Shown here piece after piece: positions 44,833-52,621 of a stretch of 64,000 nucleotides of DNA. Source of the DNA: Bacteroidota bacterium (GTDB lineage Bacteria > Bacteroidota > Bacteroidia > Chitinophagales > Chitinophagaceae); NCBI GenBank assembly GCA_018266575.1, contig JAFEAE010000023.1, forward strand, positions 434,001-498,000, given 5' to 3'. The position numbers were made by a program, and so were the translations under genes. The stretch's first letter is position 1, and the number at the start of each line of letters is the position of its first letter. A model generated the notes under the pieces. That model was not told where the DNA came from. It saw nothing but the letters and a program-made list of their open reading frames with translations, and did no database searches.

Positions 44833-44858
44833 AGGAAATAAGCAGCCACAGATTAATA

Positions 44859-44941
44859 CCAATTGGAAATTGAAAATGGTTAATTGAAAACTCCTGAAAG
44901 CCTTGCCCCCACTAAGTTTTGAGGATTCTGCCTTGTAGAAT
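44859..44941. repeat. Heptamer array with extended similarity to the copy at 50738
   Basis: The core 44861-44895 is five 7-bp words of the AATTGAA type. The following 45 bp resemble those after the second copy (CTGAAA, CTTG, CT-GTTTT, ATTCT in register), so this is a dispersed element of about 80 bp rather than chance simple sequence. Confidence 0.65.
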
Positions 44942-45093
44942 AAAATCAGCCACAGATTCACAAATTAAGAAATAGCTTTAGGTTAAATTTTCTATTTAAA
45001 AGAATTAAGAAAAAATATTTCTTGCCGATAATAAAAGGATCAGGGAACAAATGTTTTTCATCACAGTAGTACCAAAGTTTAATCTAAGCTCCT

Positions 45094-45160
45094 TCCGGAA
45101 GCGGGCTGTACATCGTTTCCGGATCCCTTTTTTCGTTCTTTTTGGCGAAGCAAAAAGAAC
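45094..45160. repeat. Pair of hairpin-forming repeats beside the Fur-family gene
   Basis: TCCGGAA (45094-45100) and TTCCGGA (45117-45123) form one hairpin. GTTCTTTTT (45135-45143) and AAAAAGAAC (45152-45160) form a second, 12 bp past the fur stop. Neither has a following T-run on the gene's strand, so they look like palindromic repeats rather than classic terminators. Confidence 0.5.
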
Positions 45161-45172
45161 AACAACAAAAAC

Positions 45173-45589
45173 TTATTTACATTCTTTGCAAATACCGCTC
45201 ACTACAACATCTACCTGTGTTGAGGTAAATCCTTTGGGAAGTTTTACCGGTGGTATAGTTACGTTCTCTAAACAAATAGTATTTCCGCAATCGTTGCACA
45301 CAAAATGAATATGGTTATCGTGATGATGCCCGGCATGACAATTGTCTTTGCACAACGCGTAACGAATGGAATTATCTGAAGTAGGGATATTATGAATGAT
45401 GCCTTTTTCCAAAAACACCTGCAAGGTTCTGTATACAGTAACGCGGTCGAATCTTTCCCCGGCTTTTTTTTCAATATCGCCGTGCGACAATGCACCCGCG
45501 CTTCCTAAAAATAATTCAAGGATTTTTACCCGTCCGCTGGTTACGCTTAACTGGTTGCGCTTTAAGATATCTTCGATCTGTGCATTCAT
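45173..45589 (-). CDS. Fur-family transcriptional regulator
   Basis: The 138-residue protein has a winged helix (SVTSGRVKILELFLG, DRVTVYRTLQVFLEKGIIH) and a metal-binding dimer domain. That domain has the histidine run CHAGHHHDNHIHFVC and cysteine pairs CNDC and CKEC, a structural zinc site as in Zur/Fur/PerR. Whether it senses Zn, Fe or peroxide cannot be told. It is 24 bp downstream of the SCO gene and opposite merC, whose promoter carries a palindrome; repression of merC is inferred. Confidence 0.92.
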   Translation of the reverse strand: MNAQIEDILKRNQLSVTSGRVKILELFLGSAGALSHGDIEKKAGERFDRVTVYRTLQVFLEKGIIHNIPTSDNSIRYALCKDNCHAGHHHDNHIHFVCNDCGNTICLENVTIPPVKLPKGFTSTQVDVVVSGICKECK

Positions 45590-45613
45590 AAAATTCTATA
45601 GAACATCTTTCAA

Positions 45614-46267
45614 TTATTGCTGTAAGAACGTACTTGCTGCATGCGCATCAGCAACTTTTCCTTTCAATAAATTATCTATGTCCATTTTCAATTCTTCAAT
45701 TTCATCTTTTTTCAAACCATCACAAATTTTTCGTACCTGCCCGTTCTTATCCACCAACGCGAAAAACTGTGTGTGTATAAACTGATCGTTGATGGAAATA
45801 TTATTGTTCTTCGGGTCGTCGAGCAAATAACTTACACGTGCTGTATTGTATAAACTATCTTTTCGTCCTGTTAAAAACCACCACGTTTTTGAATCCGCAC
45901 CAAGAGAATCTGCATAATGTTTTAACCGTGCTACACTATCCGTTTGCGGGTCTACGGTGTGCGACAATATCAGGAAATCAGGATTGTTCTTATATTGTTC
46001 AAACAATATTTTCATATTTGTGTTCAGCTTCGGGCAAATCCCTTTGCAGGTGGTGAAAAAATATTCTGCGACAAATACTTTCCCGGCAACATCTTTTTCT
46101 GTTATCAGCTTTCCATCCTGATTGGTAAATGCAAACGGCCGCACATTACTCAACACCGGAAGTTTTACATCCCCGTAGCCCGGAATAATTTTAGTGAGCA
46201 CAAAATAAAATACCACAAAAAGAACTACGAAGAAGCTGATATAAAAAACCTTTTTTTTGCTCATCAT
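45614..46267 (-). CDS. SCO1/SenC-family copper chaperone
   Basis: The 217-residue protein has an N-terminal membrane anchor (VFYISFFVVLFVVFYFVLT) and a thioredoxin-like SCO domain. The copper motif CKGICP (CxxxCP) lies in VAEYFFTTCKGICPKLN and the distal histidine in QFIHTQFFALVDK. SCO proteins deliver copper to the CuA site of cytochrome oxidase, or act as thiol reductases. It is the first gene of an operon with the Fur-family regulator. Confidence 0.93.
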   Translation of the reverse strand: MMSKKKVFYISFFVVLFVVFYFVLTKIIPGYGDVKLPVLSNVRPFAFTNQDGKLITEKDVAGKVFVAEYFFTTCKGICPKLNTNMKILFEQYKNNPDFLILSHTVDPQTDSVARLKHYADSLGADSKTWWFLTGRKDSLYNTARVSYLLDDPKNNNISINDQFIHTQFFALVDKNGQVRKICDGLKKDEIEELKMDIDNLLKGKVADAHAASTFLQQ

Positions 46268-46287
46268 TCAAATCATTAAACTATTTG

Positions 46288-46315
46288 CAAAGTTAACATA
46301 CTACTCCAAAACAAA
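46288..46315 (-). promoter_or_regulatory. Promoter of the SCO-fur operon
   Basis: On the minus strand TTTG (46312-46315) and TAACTTTG (46288-46295) are 16 bp apart. The SCO start codon lies 20 bp downstream. Confidence 0.5.
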
Positions 46316-46344
46316 ATAGGCCATACAAATAGTTGAATTAATAT

Positions 46345-46375
46345 TTTGCAACAACGTTGCAATTTATTACATTTG
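46345..46375 (+). promoter_or_regulatory. Promoter of merC
   Basis: TTTG at 46345-46348 and TACATTTG at 46368-46375 have the standard 19-bp spacing. The merC ATG lies only 11 bp past the -7 box, so the leader would be about five nucleotides. Confidence 0.65.
46346..46362. promoter_or_regulatory. Palindromic operator over the merC -33 box
   Basis: TTGCAAC and GTTGCAA are perfect 7-bp arms with a 3-bp spacer (AAC). The left arm covers the TTTG -33 element of merC, as expected for a repressor site. The adjacent Fur-family regulator is the natural candidate to bind it. Confidence 0.65.
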
Positions 46376-46386
46376 CTGCAATTATC

Positions 46387-46788
46387 ATGGCAATCAAAAT
46401 AAACTGGGACGCATTAGGCATTGGGGCATCGGTTGCATGTGCCATTCACTGTGCTGTATTACCATTGTTGTTAACCAGCCTTCCTGTATTTGGCATCAAC
46501 ATTATCGACAATGCTGCCTTTGAATATTTTATGATCTTTTTGGCATTATGTGTTGGCTGTTATGCATTGATGCACGGTTTTCGCAAACATCATGGCAAAA
46601 TAGTACCGTTACTGCTTTTTACTGCCGGCATGCTTTTATTATTTGCAAAGCAACACTGGCACCGGTACGAATTATATATCCTGCCTTTTGCAGTAATTTT
46701 TATTGTTTCTGCGCACTTTATCAACTTCCGGTTGTGTAAACCACATCATATTAAAAAAGAAGAGCAACCGGAAAGAATTGCCGCATAG
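46387..46788 (+). CDS. MerC-domain membrane protein
   Basis: Started at the ATG at 46387 (MAIKINWDALG), the 133-residue protein has four hydrophobic segments. The MerC metal motif is present (VACAIHCAVLPLLL, with two cysteines and a histidine). MerC proteins are small inner-membrane metal transporters first known from mercury resistance; chromosomal copies without mer genes are common in Bacteroidota and may handle other metals. Its promoter overlaps a palindrome opposite a Fur-family gene, which suggests metal-dependent control. Confidence 0.88.
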   Translation: MAIKINWDALGIGASVACAIHCAVLPLLLTSLPVFGINIIDNAAFEYFMIFLALCVGCYALMHGFRKHHGKIVPLLLFTAGMLLLFAKQHWHRYELYILPFAVIFIVSAHFINFRLCKPHHIKKEEQPERIAA

Positions 46789-46853
46789 TTTTTCCGATTT
46801 CACAAACAAATCCCTGCAAGAATCGTTATTTTTGTATTCTCAAATCGAGTGAT

Positions 46854-47447
46854 ATGATCAAAACAGGCAACCCGGTTATCAGCATTTATACTGAAATGAC
46901 CCCGAACCCGGAAACTATGAAGTTTGTGGCAAACAAATTATTATACCCGGGGAAAAGTATTGATTTTCCTGATGTAGAAAGCGCAAAACCATCTCCGCTT
47001 GCTGTAGAGTTATTTGGTTTCCCGTTTATAAAAAGTGTATTTATAGCGAGCAATTTTGTTACGCTGACAAAGATCCAGGAAACAGATTGGAATGATGTGA
47101 TCCCATCAATCCGTCTTTTTTTGAAAGAATATTTAGAAGAAGGCAAACCTGTAATCAATGAAGAAGAAATTGTAGTAGTGCCTAAAGAAGGCAATACAAT
47201 ATTGGCTGATGATGACGATGTGGTAAAACGTATAAAAGAATTATTGGAGAATTATGTGAAACCTGCGGTAGAAATGGATGGTGGTGCAATACAATTTAAA
47301 AGTTATGATGATGGTGTAGTGAATTTAATGTTGCAGGGCTCTTGTTCCGGTTGCCCGTCTTCAATGATCACATTGAAAGCCGGCATTGAAGGAATGATGA
47401 AGAGAATGATCCCCGAAGTGAAAGAAGTAGTTGCAGAGGCAGAATAA
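46854..47447 (+). CDS. Nfu-type iron-sulfur cluster scaffold/carrier
   Basis: The 197-residue protein has an N-terminal Nfu domain (YTEMTPNPETMKFVANKLL, GFPFIKSVFIASNFVTLTK). The C-terminal NifU-like domain (ENYVKPAVEMDGGAIQFKSY) carries the cluster cysteines CSGCPSS. It carries 4Fe-4S clusters to target proteins in the cytoplasm. A TATTTTTG -7 box (46827-46834) lies 20 bp before the start codon, and a terminator follows the gene. Confidence 0.94.
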   Translation: MIKTGNPVISIYTEMTPNPETMKFVANKLLYPGKSIDFPDVESAKPSPLAVELFGFPFIKSVFIASNFVTLTKIQETDWNDVIPSIRLFLKEYLEEGKPVINEEEIVVVPKEGNTILADDDDVVKRIKELLENYVKPAVEMDGGAIQFKSYDDGVVNLMLQGSCSGCPSSMITLKAGIEGMMKRMIPEVKEVVAEAE

Positions 47448-47469
47448 TATTTTTCAAAAGCAAATCAGT

Positions 47470-47497
47470 AAGCTCCGTTATCGGGGCTTTTTTATTT
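47470..47497 (+). terminator. Terminator after the nfu gene
   Basis: AAGCTCCG pairs with CGGGGCTT around a 4-nt loop (one G-T pair) and is followed by TTTTATTTT. Confidence 0.8.
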
Positions 47498-47524
47498 TGT
47501 TATGGTAAACAAAAATTATTTTTG
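47496..47524 (+). promoter_or_regulatory. Promoter of pnuC, nearly touching its start codon
   Basis: TTTG (47496-47499) and TATTTTTG (47517-47524) are 17 bp apart. The ATG at 47528 begins three bases after the -7 box, so a transcript from here would be leaderless or start within the gene. Confidence 0.5.
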
Positions 47525-47527
47525 GGC

Positions 47528-48136
47528 ATGTATGATTTTTTTCAACAGTTTTTGCTGGAATTAAAGAACACAACATGGCTTGAATTTATTGCCGTTATAT
47601 GCGGTATAGCAAGCGTTGTTTTTTCGAGGATGGAAAATATTCTCGTTTATCCTGTGGGTATGATCAATACAGCCATTTTTATTTATTTATACCTCACGCA
47701 CGGACTTTATGCAGATGCTACTGTAAATTTTTATTACACCGTAATGAGCATTATTGGCTGGATAATGTGGTCAAGAAAAAAAGAAGGGAGCACTATATTG
47801 ATTATTACAAAATCAAACAGGAAAGATTGGGCAAACGGAATGCTTTTTTTTGCAGGATGCTGGGTTATTCTTTTTTTTATTTTAAAAAAATTTACAGACA
47901 GTACGGTTCCTTTTTTGGATGCTTTTACATCTGCTGCTGCCTTTACAGGGATGTGGTTAATGAATAAAAAAAAATTGGAAAACTGGATATGGTGGATCAT
48001 TACAGACTTAGTTTCTGTACCATTGAATTTTTATAAACATCTTGCATTTACCAGCTTTCAGTATTTTGTGTTCTTGATCCTCGCGATTATGGGATATATA
48101 AGTTGGAAAAAGAAAATCGAGCATGCAACAACTTAA
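47528..48136 (+). CDS. pnuC: Nicotinamide riboside transporter PnuC
   Basis: The 202-residue membrane protein has about seven hydrophobic segments. PnuC features are present: WLEFIAVICGIASVVFS, NILVYPVGMINTAIFIY, YADATVNFYYTVMSIIGWIMW and a tryptophan-rich WIWWIITDLVSVPLNFYKH. It takes up nicotinamide riboside by facilitated diffusion, trapped by phosphorylation. Its end overlaps the start of the kinase-like gene by 14 bases, which couples uptake and trapping. The start is the ATG at 47528. Confidence 0.93.
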   Translation: MYDFFQQFLLELKNTTWLEFIAVICGIASVVFSRMENILVYPVGMINTAIFIYLYLTHGLYADATVNFYYTVMSIIGWIMWSRKKEGSTILIITKSNRKDWANGMLFFAGCWVILFFILKKFTDSTVPFLDAFTSAAAFTGMWLMNKKKLENWIWWIITDLVSVPLNFYKHLAFTSFQYFVFLILAIMGYISWKKKIEHATT

Positions 48137-48653
48137 GAAAATTGTTACTATAGGACCGGAATCTACAGGCAAAAGTACATTGTGCGAACAACTCGCGGAG
48201 CATTACCAATCGAAATGGGTTCCCGAATACGCACGTGAATATTTATTGACTAACGGAAAAGTATATACGTACGATAATTTATTGGAAGTTGCGAAAGGTC
48301 AACTTGCATTAGAAGATGAAATTAGTCGTCAGTCGGCCATTCACCACTCACTACTCTTCATAGACACAGACATGTACGTAATGAAAGTCTGGTGCGAATT
48401 TGTTTTTGGGAAATGCCATCAATTCATTCTCGACCAGATCACATCTCGTAAATATGACCTGTATTTACTTTGTAATACCGATCTGCCATGGGTAAAAGAT
48501 GAACTCCGTGAATATCCTGACCTGGAAACAAGAGAAAAATTGTTTCGTATTTATAAAGATATTCTCATCAACCAAAATACCCCCTGGGTAGAAATCAGCG
48601 GGAACAATGAAGAACGGTTGCAAATAGCAATAGAAGCGGTGGATAAAGTATGA
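48123..48653 (+). CDS. NadR-like nicotinamide riboside kinase (AAA_28 ATPase)
   Basis: The 176-residue protein has a P-loop (IGPESTGKSTLCEQLAEHY) and the NadR kinase-domain continuation VPEYAREYLLTNGKVYTYDNL. Later motifs are LFIDTDMYVMKVWCEFVFG and LYLLCNTDLPWVKDELREYP. It corresponds to the C-terminal ribosylnicotinamide kinase domain of NadR without the adenylyltransferase or DNA-binding parts. It would phosphorylate imported nicotinamide riboside to NMN. Overlap with pnuC strongly supports this. Confidence 0.92.
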   Translation: MQQLKKIVTIGPESTGKSTLCEQLAEHYQSKWVPEYAREYLLTNGKVYTYDNLLEVAKGQLALEDEISRQSAIHHSLLFIDTDMYVMKVWCEFVFGKCHQFILDQITSRKYDLYLLCNTDLPWVKDELREYPDLETREKLFRIYKDILINQNTPWVEISGNNEERLQIAIEAVDKV

Positions 48654-48709
48654 GCTATGAACTATGAAGTATACGTTTTGAGTTCATAGCTCATACTTCA
48701 TAGTTTATA
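48649..48709. repeat. Inverted pair of 7-bp repeat arrays between converging genes
   Basis: Three words of type TATGAxx (48649-48669) face four words of type xxTCATA (48682-48709) across a short spacer. Long perfect inverted repeats result: 15 bp (48649-48663 with 48681-48695) and 12 bp (48661-48672 with 48693-48704). The first word includes the stop of the upstream gene (TGA at 48651-48653) and the last ends 2 bp before the stop of mtgA. It could act as a bidirectional terminator. Confidence 0.75.
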
Positions 48710-48711
48710 CC

Positions 48712-49413
48712 TCATTGAATTAAACCCTGTATTTCATCATCATCTTCCAGGTGTGTCATCTGCACCAATATCCAGGGATAACGGGTTGCAACCCTTGCAG
48801 ACATAGGTTTTATCGTATATACTTTGGGGTTAGGAAGACAGGAAGCGATCATTGCTGCTTCGCTTCGTGTTAAATTCTTTGCTTTCTTTTTAAAATAATG
48901 CTGCGCAGCAGATTCTATACCAAAGACGCCATCTCCCATTTCGCTCACATTAAGATACATTTCAAGGATGCGTTTTTTTCCCCAGGTCTTTTCGATCATA
49001 AATGTAAAATATACTTCAAGGGCTTTACGGAACCAACTTCTTCCCTGCCATAAAAAAACATTTTTTGCAACCTGCTGGCTGATAGTACTTGCGCCATGCA
49101 ATGATTTGCTTTTCTGGTTATGCTTCATTGCTTTTTCAATCGATTTAAAATCGAAACCATCATGATCAGGGAACAACTGGTCTTCCGAACAGATCACTGC
49201 GAGTTTTGCATAGGGAGAAATATTTTTCATGCTTACATAATCCCTCTTCAACCCATGGCCTGTTACCAAACTTCCCAGTTGTGTAAGTGTAATTGGCGGA
49301 TCAACCCATTTTAAAATGAGGATATAAAAAAGTTGAAAAATGAACAGGAAAATAAGAACGCGTTTTACAATGCGCCAGGTTCTGGGAACAATGCCTTTGG
49401 TTTTGAAAGCCAT
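48712..49413 (-). CDS. mtgA: Monofunctional peptidoglycan transglycosylase
   Basis: The 233-residue protein has one N-terminal membrane anchor (VLIFLFIFQLFYILIL) and a GT51 domain. Its motifs are SEDQLFPDHDGFDF (catalytic glutamate), HGASTISQQVAKNVFLW, RKALEVYFTFMIEKTWGKKR and ILEMYLNVSEMGDGVFGIES. It polymerises glycan strands from lipid II at the periplasmic face. The length is that of MtgA proteins, without a penicillin-binding domain. Confidence 0.95.
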   Translation of the reverse strand: MAFKTKGIVPRTWRIVKRVLIFLFIFQLFYILILKWVDPPITLTQLGSLVTGHGLKRDYVSMKNISPYAKLAVICSEDQLFPDHDGFDFKSIEKAMKHNQKSKSLHGASTISQQVAKNVFLWQGRSWFRKALEVYFTFMIEKTWGKKRILEMYLNVSEMGDGVFGIESAAQHYFKKKAKNLTRSEAAMIASCLPNPKVYTIKPMSARVATRYPWILVQMTHLEDDDEIQGLIQ

Positions 49414-49533
49414 CCGGAAATTTTATGGCTGCAATTTATTGAACAGAAATTAAATCAGGTTTACAGGATTGTAAACGGATAAATGAAGTGATTATTAAAT
49501 AAACCAGTAAATTATTTTGTTATGCTCTGTGAT

Positions 49534-50025
49534 TTATTTATACGGATTAATAGTTAGGTATTCCAGCTTGAATTTTTTCCCGAGGTTATAGGTTTTACTT
49601 CGGGAGCGGATCAGTAAATAACCGACAAGCAGCAAAGCTCCCGAGACAATAAAGCTTGAAGTTTTATACCAGTCTTTTGCCTGGTCGCCCCGGTACAATC
49701 CATTCACAGCGCCTAATAATAAAACACCTACTCCTGCTTCCATCAATATAAATCCATCGTTGGAATAATTCAATTTTCTTCCTTCAATTTTTACTGCGGA
49801 AACTTCTTTGTAATTAAACGCCTGCCCGTTAATGTAAATCGTATCATGCCTGAGGTCTTCAATTTCACCGGTAAACCATTGATTGTAGATTGTTTTTAGT
49901 GATATCAGGCTTCCTGCCCCGTATGTCATCAACCGGTCTCCCTTCTTTTCGAGCATCAACACATCGTTTTGCGAAAAGCTTTTCAATACAGTAAATAGAA
50001 ATAAAAGCAGTAGCCATTTTTTCAT
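49534..50025 (-). CDS. Secreted or membrane protein of unknown function
   Basis: The 163-residue product has a signal peptide (MKKWLLLLFLFTVLKSFSQ). A beta-rich middle part (GEIEDLRHDTIYINGQAFNY, YKEVSAVKIEGRK) is followed by two hydrophobic segments (FILMEAGVGVLLLGAVNGLY, SFIVSGALLLVGYLLI). Similar unnamed proteins are frequent in Chitinophagales. It is probably an inner-membrane protein with a periplasmic domain. Confidence 0.72.
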   Translation of the reverse strand: MKKWLLLLFLFTVLKSFSQNDVLMLEKKGDRLMTYGAGSLISLKTIYNQWFTGEIEDLRHDTIYINGQAFNYKEVSAVKIEGRKLNYSNDGFILMEAGVGVLLLGAVNGLYRGDQAKDWYKTSSFIVSGALLLVGYLLIRSRSKTYNLGKKFKLEYLTINPYK

Positions 50026-50075
50026 TCAAACAAGTTAAAAAACTTGCTTCAAAAATCTGCAATACTTTTGTTAAT

Positions 50076-50717
50076 CTATTTCAGTTTCCCGGAGAAAAAT
50101 ATTACACCCCATAATAAAGCGATGCCGAAACCGATTAAAATAATCCCGGAAATTTTATTGATGATAGAAAGATTATGTAATGTGAGGCGCTTGCGCAGTT
50201 TTCCTGCCATCATAACTTTTCCTGTGTCAGCAGCCATATTCACCAGCAGGCAAACGGAGAAAATGATAATACGCTGTCTTAGGGTATGCGTCAATGATAG
50301 TACTGTTGCATTTCCCAACCAGAAAATAATTACACCCGGGTTGAGTGTGTTGATGATAAAACCTGATGCGAATATCCTTGCCATATCCCTCTTGCGGAAA
50401 CGCATTTCCTTGCCTTCCGCATCGGTATTGAGATGTACTTTTTTGAAGAAAACAAAATACACTCCCATCGCTATCAAAAAAATACTTCCGGCATAACCGA
50501 TGTCGCGTTTGTATTCCAGCAATGTTGCCACAAGTTCTGAAAAAACATTACTGAGAATAACGAGGATTATGTCGCTGAGCCACACGCCTGCTACAAAACT
50601 AAAACCACCACGGTGCCCGTTATTAAGGCTTTGCTTGATGATGGTGAAAATGATCGGCCCAACTGATAGCACAAGAACAAAACCAAGCGCAAGTCCTTTC
50701 AATATGGCCTCTATCAT
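50076..50717 (-). CDS. LysE-family transporter
   Basis: The 213-residue protein has about six hydrophobic segments. The LysE/RhtB N-terminal signature is present (KGLALGFVLVLSVGPIIFTI, LNNGHRGGFSFVAGVWLSDI), then ILNTLNPGV-like sequence (FIINTLNPGVIIFWLG). The family exports amino acids or related metabolites across the inner membrane. The substrate is not predictable. Confidence 0.9.
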   Translation of the reverse strand: MIEAILKGLALGFVLVLSVGPIIFTIIKQSLNNGHRGGFSFVAGVWLSDIILVILSNVFSELVATLLEYKRDIGYAGSIFLIAMGVYFVFFKKVHLNTDAEGKEMRFRKRDMARIFASGFIINTLNPGVIIFWLGNATVLSLTHTLRQRIIIFSVCLLVNMAADTGKVMMAGKLRKRLTLHNLSIINKISGIILIGFGIALLWGVIFFSGKLK

Positions 50718-50737
50718 AATGAAGAAAATATTTTAAA

Positions 50738-50820
50738 CCAATTGAAAATTGAAAATGGATAATTGAAAATTTCTGAAACTCTTGTCTTCGCTGCGTTTTA
50801 CAAAATTCTATTGGTGTATT
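50738..50820. repeat. Second copy of the heptamer-containing dispersed repeat
   Basis: The core 50740-50774 is five 7-bp words (AATTGAA, AATTGAA, then AATGGAT and AATTGAA). The flank up to about 50820 matches that of the copy at 44859 in the same orientation with scattered differences. Confidence 0.65.
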
Positions 50821-50931
50821 TTATTTGTATAACAGTATTAGCTTATCACTATATTATTGCAGCAATTTACAAATAATGAGACGCAGAGAAAAAAATGAAG
50901 TTACCGGTCAACCTTTTTTGGTAAAAAATTA

Positions 50932-52458
50932 TTAAATGTGCCCTGTTTCCAAAAAGAGCTGCCAGTCTCTCAGCATTTTACCTTTCACTACACGCGGGAA
51001 TTTATGCTGACCGCCTATCTTACCTTTTGCCTGCATAAAATTCATAAAGGTTGATTCGGGCAAGACTTTTACATATACTTCCTTCAACGCATTATCCCGT
51101 TCTACCGCATAATCATCATTCAGCTCTTTCAACTTCTCATCAATTTTCTGCCGCAATATTTCAGGATCCGCTTTATCGTCTGTAGCAACATACCATTGGT
51201 GCGCAAAAAATAACCCATGCGGAATTCCTGCAACTGTAAATTCAGGAATAGAAATATTCAGTTCTTCACTCACTAATTGCACCGCTTTATTCATATTATC
51301 AACACTCAAATGTTCGCCAACCAAACTCAGGTAATGTTTCGTCCTTCCGGTGATGATTATTTCGCAACGTTCTTTATCTACAAAACGAACGGTATCACCG
51401 ATCAAATATCTCCATGCACCCGCGCTTGTGCTCAACAGCAATGCATAATCTTTTCCTTCTTCCACTTCATGGATCATATATGCTTCAGGTTTTTCTACCA
51501 GGTTTCCATCGTTATCAAAATTCTTTTCATCAAATGGTACAAATTCAAAAAACAAATGATCGTTAGTAACCAGGCGCATCCCCTTTGCGTATTGCCTGTC
51601 CTGGTAAGCAATGAAGCCTTCCGAAGCGAGATATGTTTCAATATATGTGATCGGTTTGCCAAGCAATTTTTCAAACCCCTTTTTATAGGGCTCGAAAGAA
51701 ACCCCACCGTGAACAAAGAACCCGAGGTTCGGCCATATTTCATGAATATTATTCAGTTTATAGGTCTCAATAACTTTTTCCATACAAAGCTGTATCCATG
51801 CAGGAACTCCAACAACAAAGCCAATGTCCCAGTTAGGCGCTTCTTTTACTACGGCCTCAATTTTTTTTGTCCAGTCTTTTGTGCGTGCAATTTTTTTCCC
51901 GGGTTTGTAAAAAGGCTGAAACCAGAACGGAACTTTTCGTGCTGTAATTCCACTGAGGTCGCCGGAATAATATCCGGGCCCTTTCTGCAATGCACTGCTC
52001 CCGCCGATCATCAACCAACCTTTACCAATACTCTTTACAGGAATATCGTGATAGGTTCTTAATGTCAATAACTGCTTTATCATCACAATGCGGTTGCCAC
52101 GCAATAAATCATTAGTGATGGGAAGATATTTACTTGCAGCCTCTGATGTACCTGAACTCAGCGCATAATATTTTATTTTCCCCGGCCAGCATACATCGGG
52201 AGTTCCCTTTAGCGTTTTATGCCACCATGCATTGTAAATTTTGTTGTAATCAAATACGGGTACTATTTCCTGGAACTTTTTTCCCGCATGCTTGCTTAAT
52301 AAAATTTCATCGAAACGGTATTGCTGCCCAAATTCGGTGAAGCGGGCTTTTTTTAATAACTTCTTTAATACTTTAACTTGTTGCCGGCGTGGCGATTTTT
52401 TGGGCAGGCGCAAAGCACGTGCAATCGAATTGGGTAATTGAATATCAATCAGCGCCAT
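50932..52458 (-). CDS. GH3-family (auxin-responsive promoter family) acyl-adenylating protein
   Basis: The 508-residue protein matches the GH3 family: TEFGQQYRFDEIL, YNKIYNAWWHKTLKG, the phosphate-binding-like YYALSSGTSEAASKYLPI, and PAWIQLCMEKVIETY. YIETYLASEGFIAYQ and the motif LLSTSAGAWRYLIGDTVRF are in the nucleotide site, and ITGRTKHYLSLVGEHLS marks the hinge to the C-terminal domain. Plant members conjugate amino acids to acyl acids by way of an adenylate; the bacterial role is not known. It is monocistronic. Confidence 0.9.
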   Translation of the reverse strand: MALIDIQLPNSIARALRLPKKSPRRQQVKVLKKLLKKARFTEFGQQYRFDEILLSKHAGKKFQEIVPVFDYNKIYNAWWHKTLKGTPDVCWPGKIKYYALSSGTSEAASKYLPITNDLLRGNRIVMIKQLLTLRTYHDIPVKSIGKGWLMIGGSSALQKGPGYYSGDLSGITARKVPFWFQPFYKPGKKIARTKDWTKKIEAVVKEAPNWDIGFVVGVPAWIQLCMEKVIETYKLNNIHEIWPNLGFFVHGGVSFEPYKKGFEKLLGKPITYIETYLASEGFIAYQDRQYAKGMRLVTNDHLFFEFVPFDEKNFDNDGNLVEKPEAYMIHEVEEGKDYALLLSTSAGAWRYLIGDTVRFVDKERCEIIITGRTKHYLSLVGEHLSVDNMNKAVQLVSEELNISIPEFTVAGIPHGLFFAHQWYVATDDKADPEILRQKIDEKLKELNDDYAVERDNALKEVYVKVLPESTFMNFMQAKGKIGGQHKFPRVVKGKMLRDWQLFLETGHI

Positions 52459-52621
52459 TTAGTGTAGAAAAGTTATGAGTTGTGCCAAAATTAAGGGTTT
52501 TAGGTGCAAATAACTTTACGTATTTAGTAAATATGTGATTGCCGGTAAACAAATTTTTTGGGCTATTGTGATTTTATAAACCTTTCTGCGAATAATAATA
52601 AAAGCATTTTAGTAAAGGATA

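Larger units (their letters stand above)
44579..45172. other. Long intergenic region with an orphan transcript and repeats
   Basis: These 594 bp lie between converging genes (acyltransferase and the Fur-family gene). They hold a promoter-mini-ORF-terminator unit (44692-44832), a heptamer repeat array with extended similarity to 50738-50820 (44859-44941), and two hairpin-forming repeats (45094-45160). The rest, about 44580-44690 and 44942-45090, is AT-rich with no gene seen. Confidence 0.6.
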
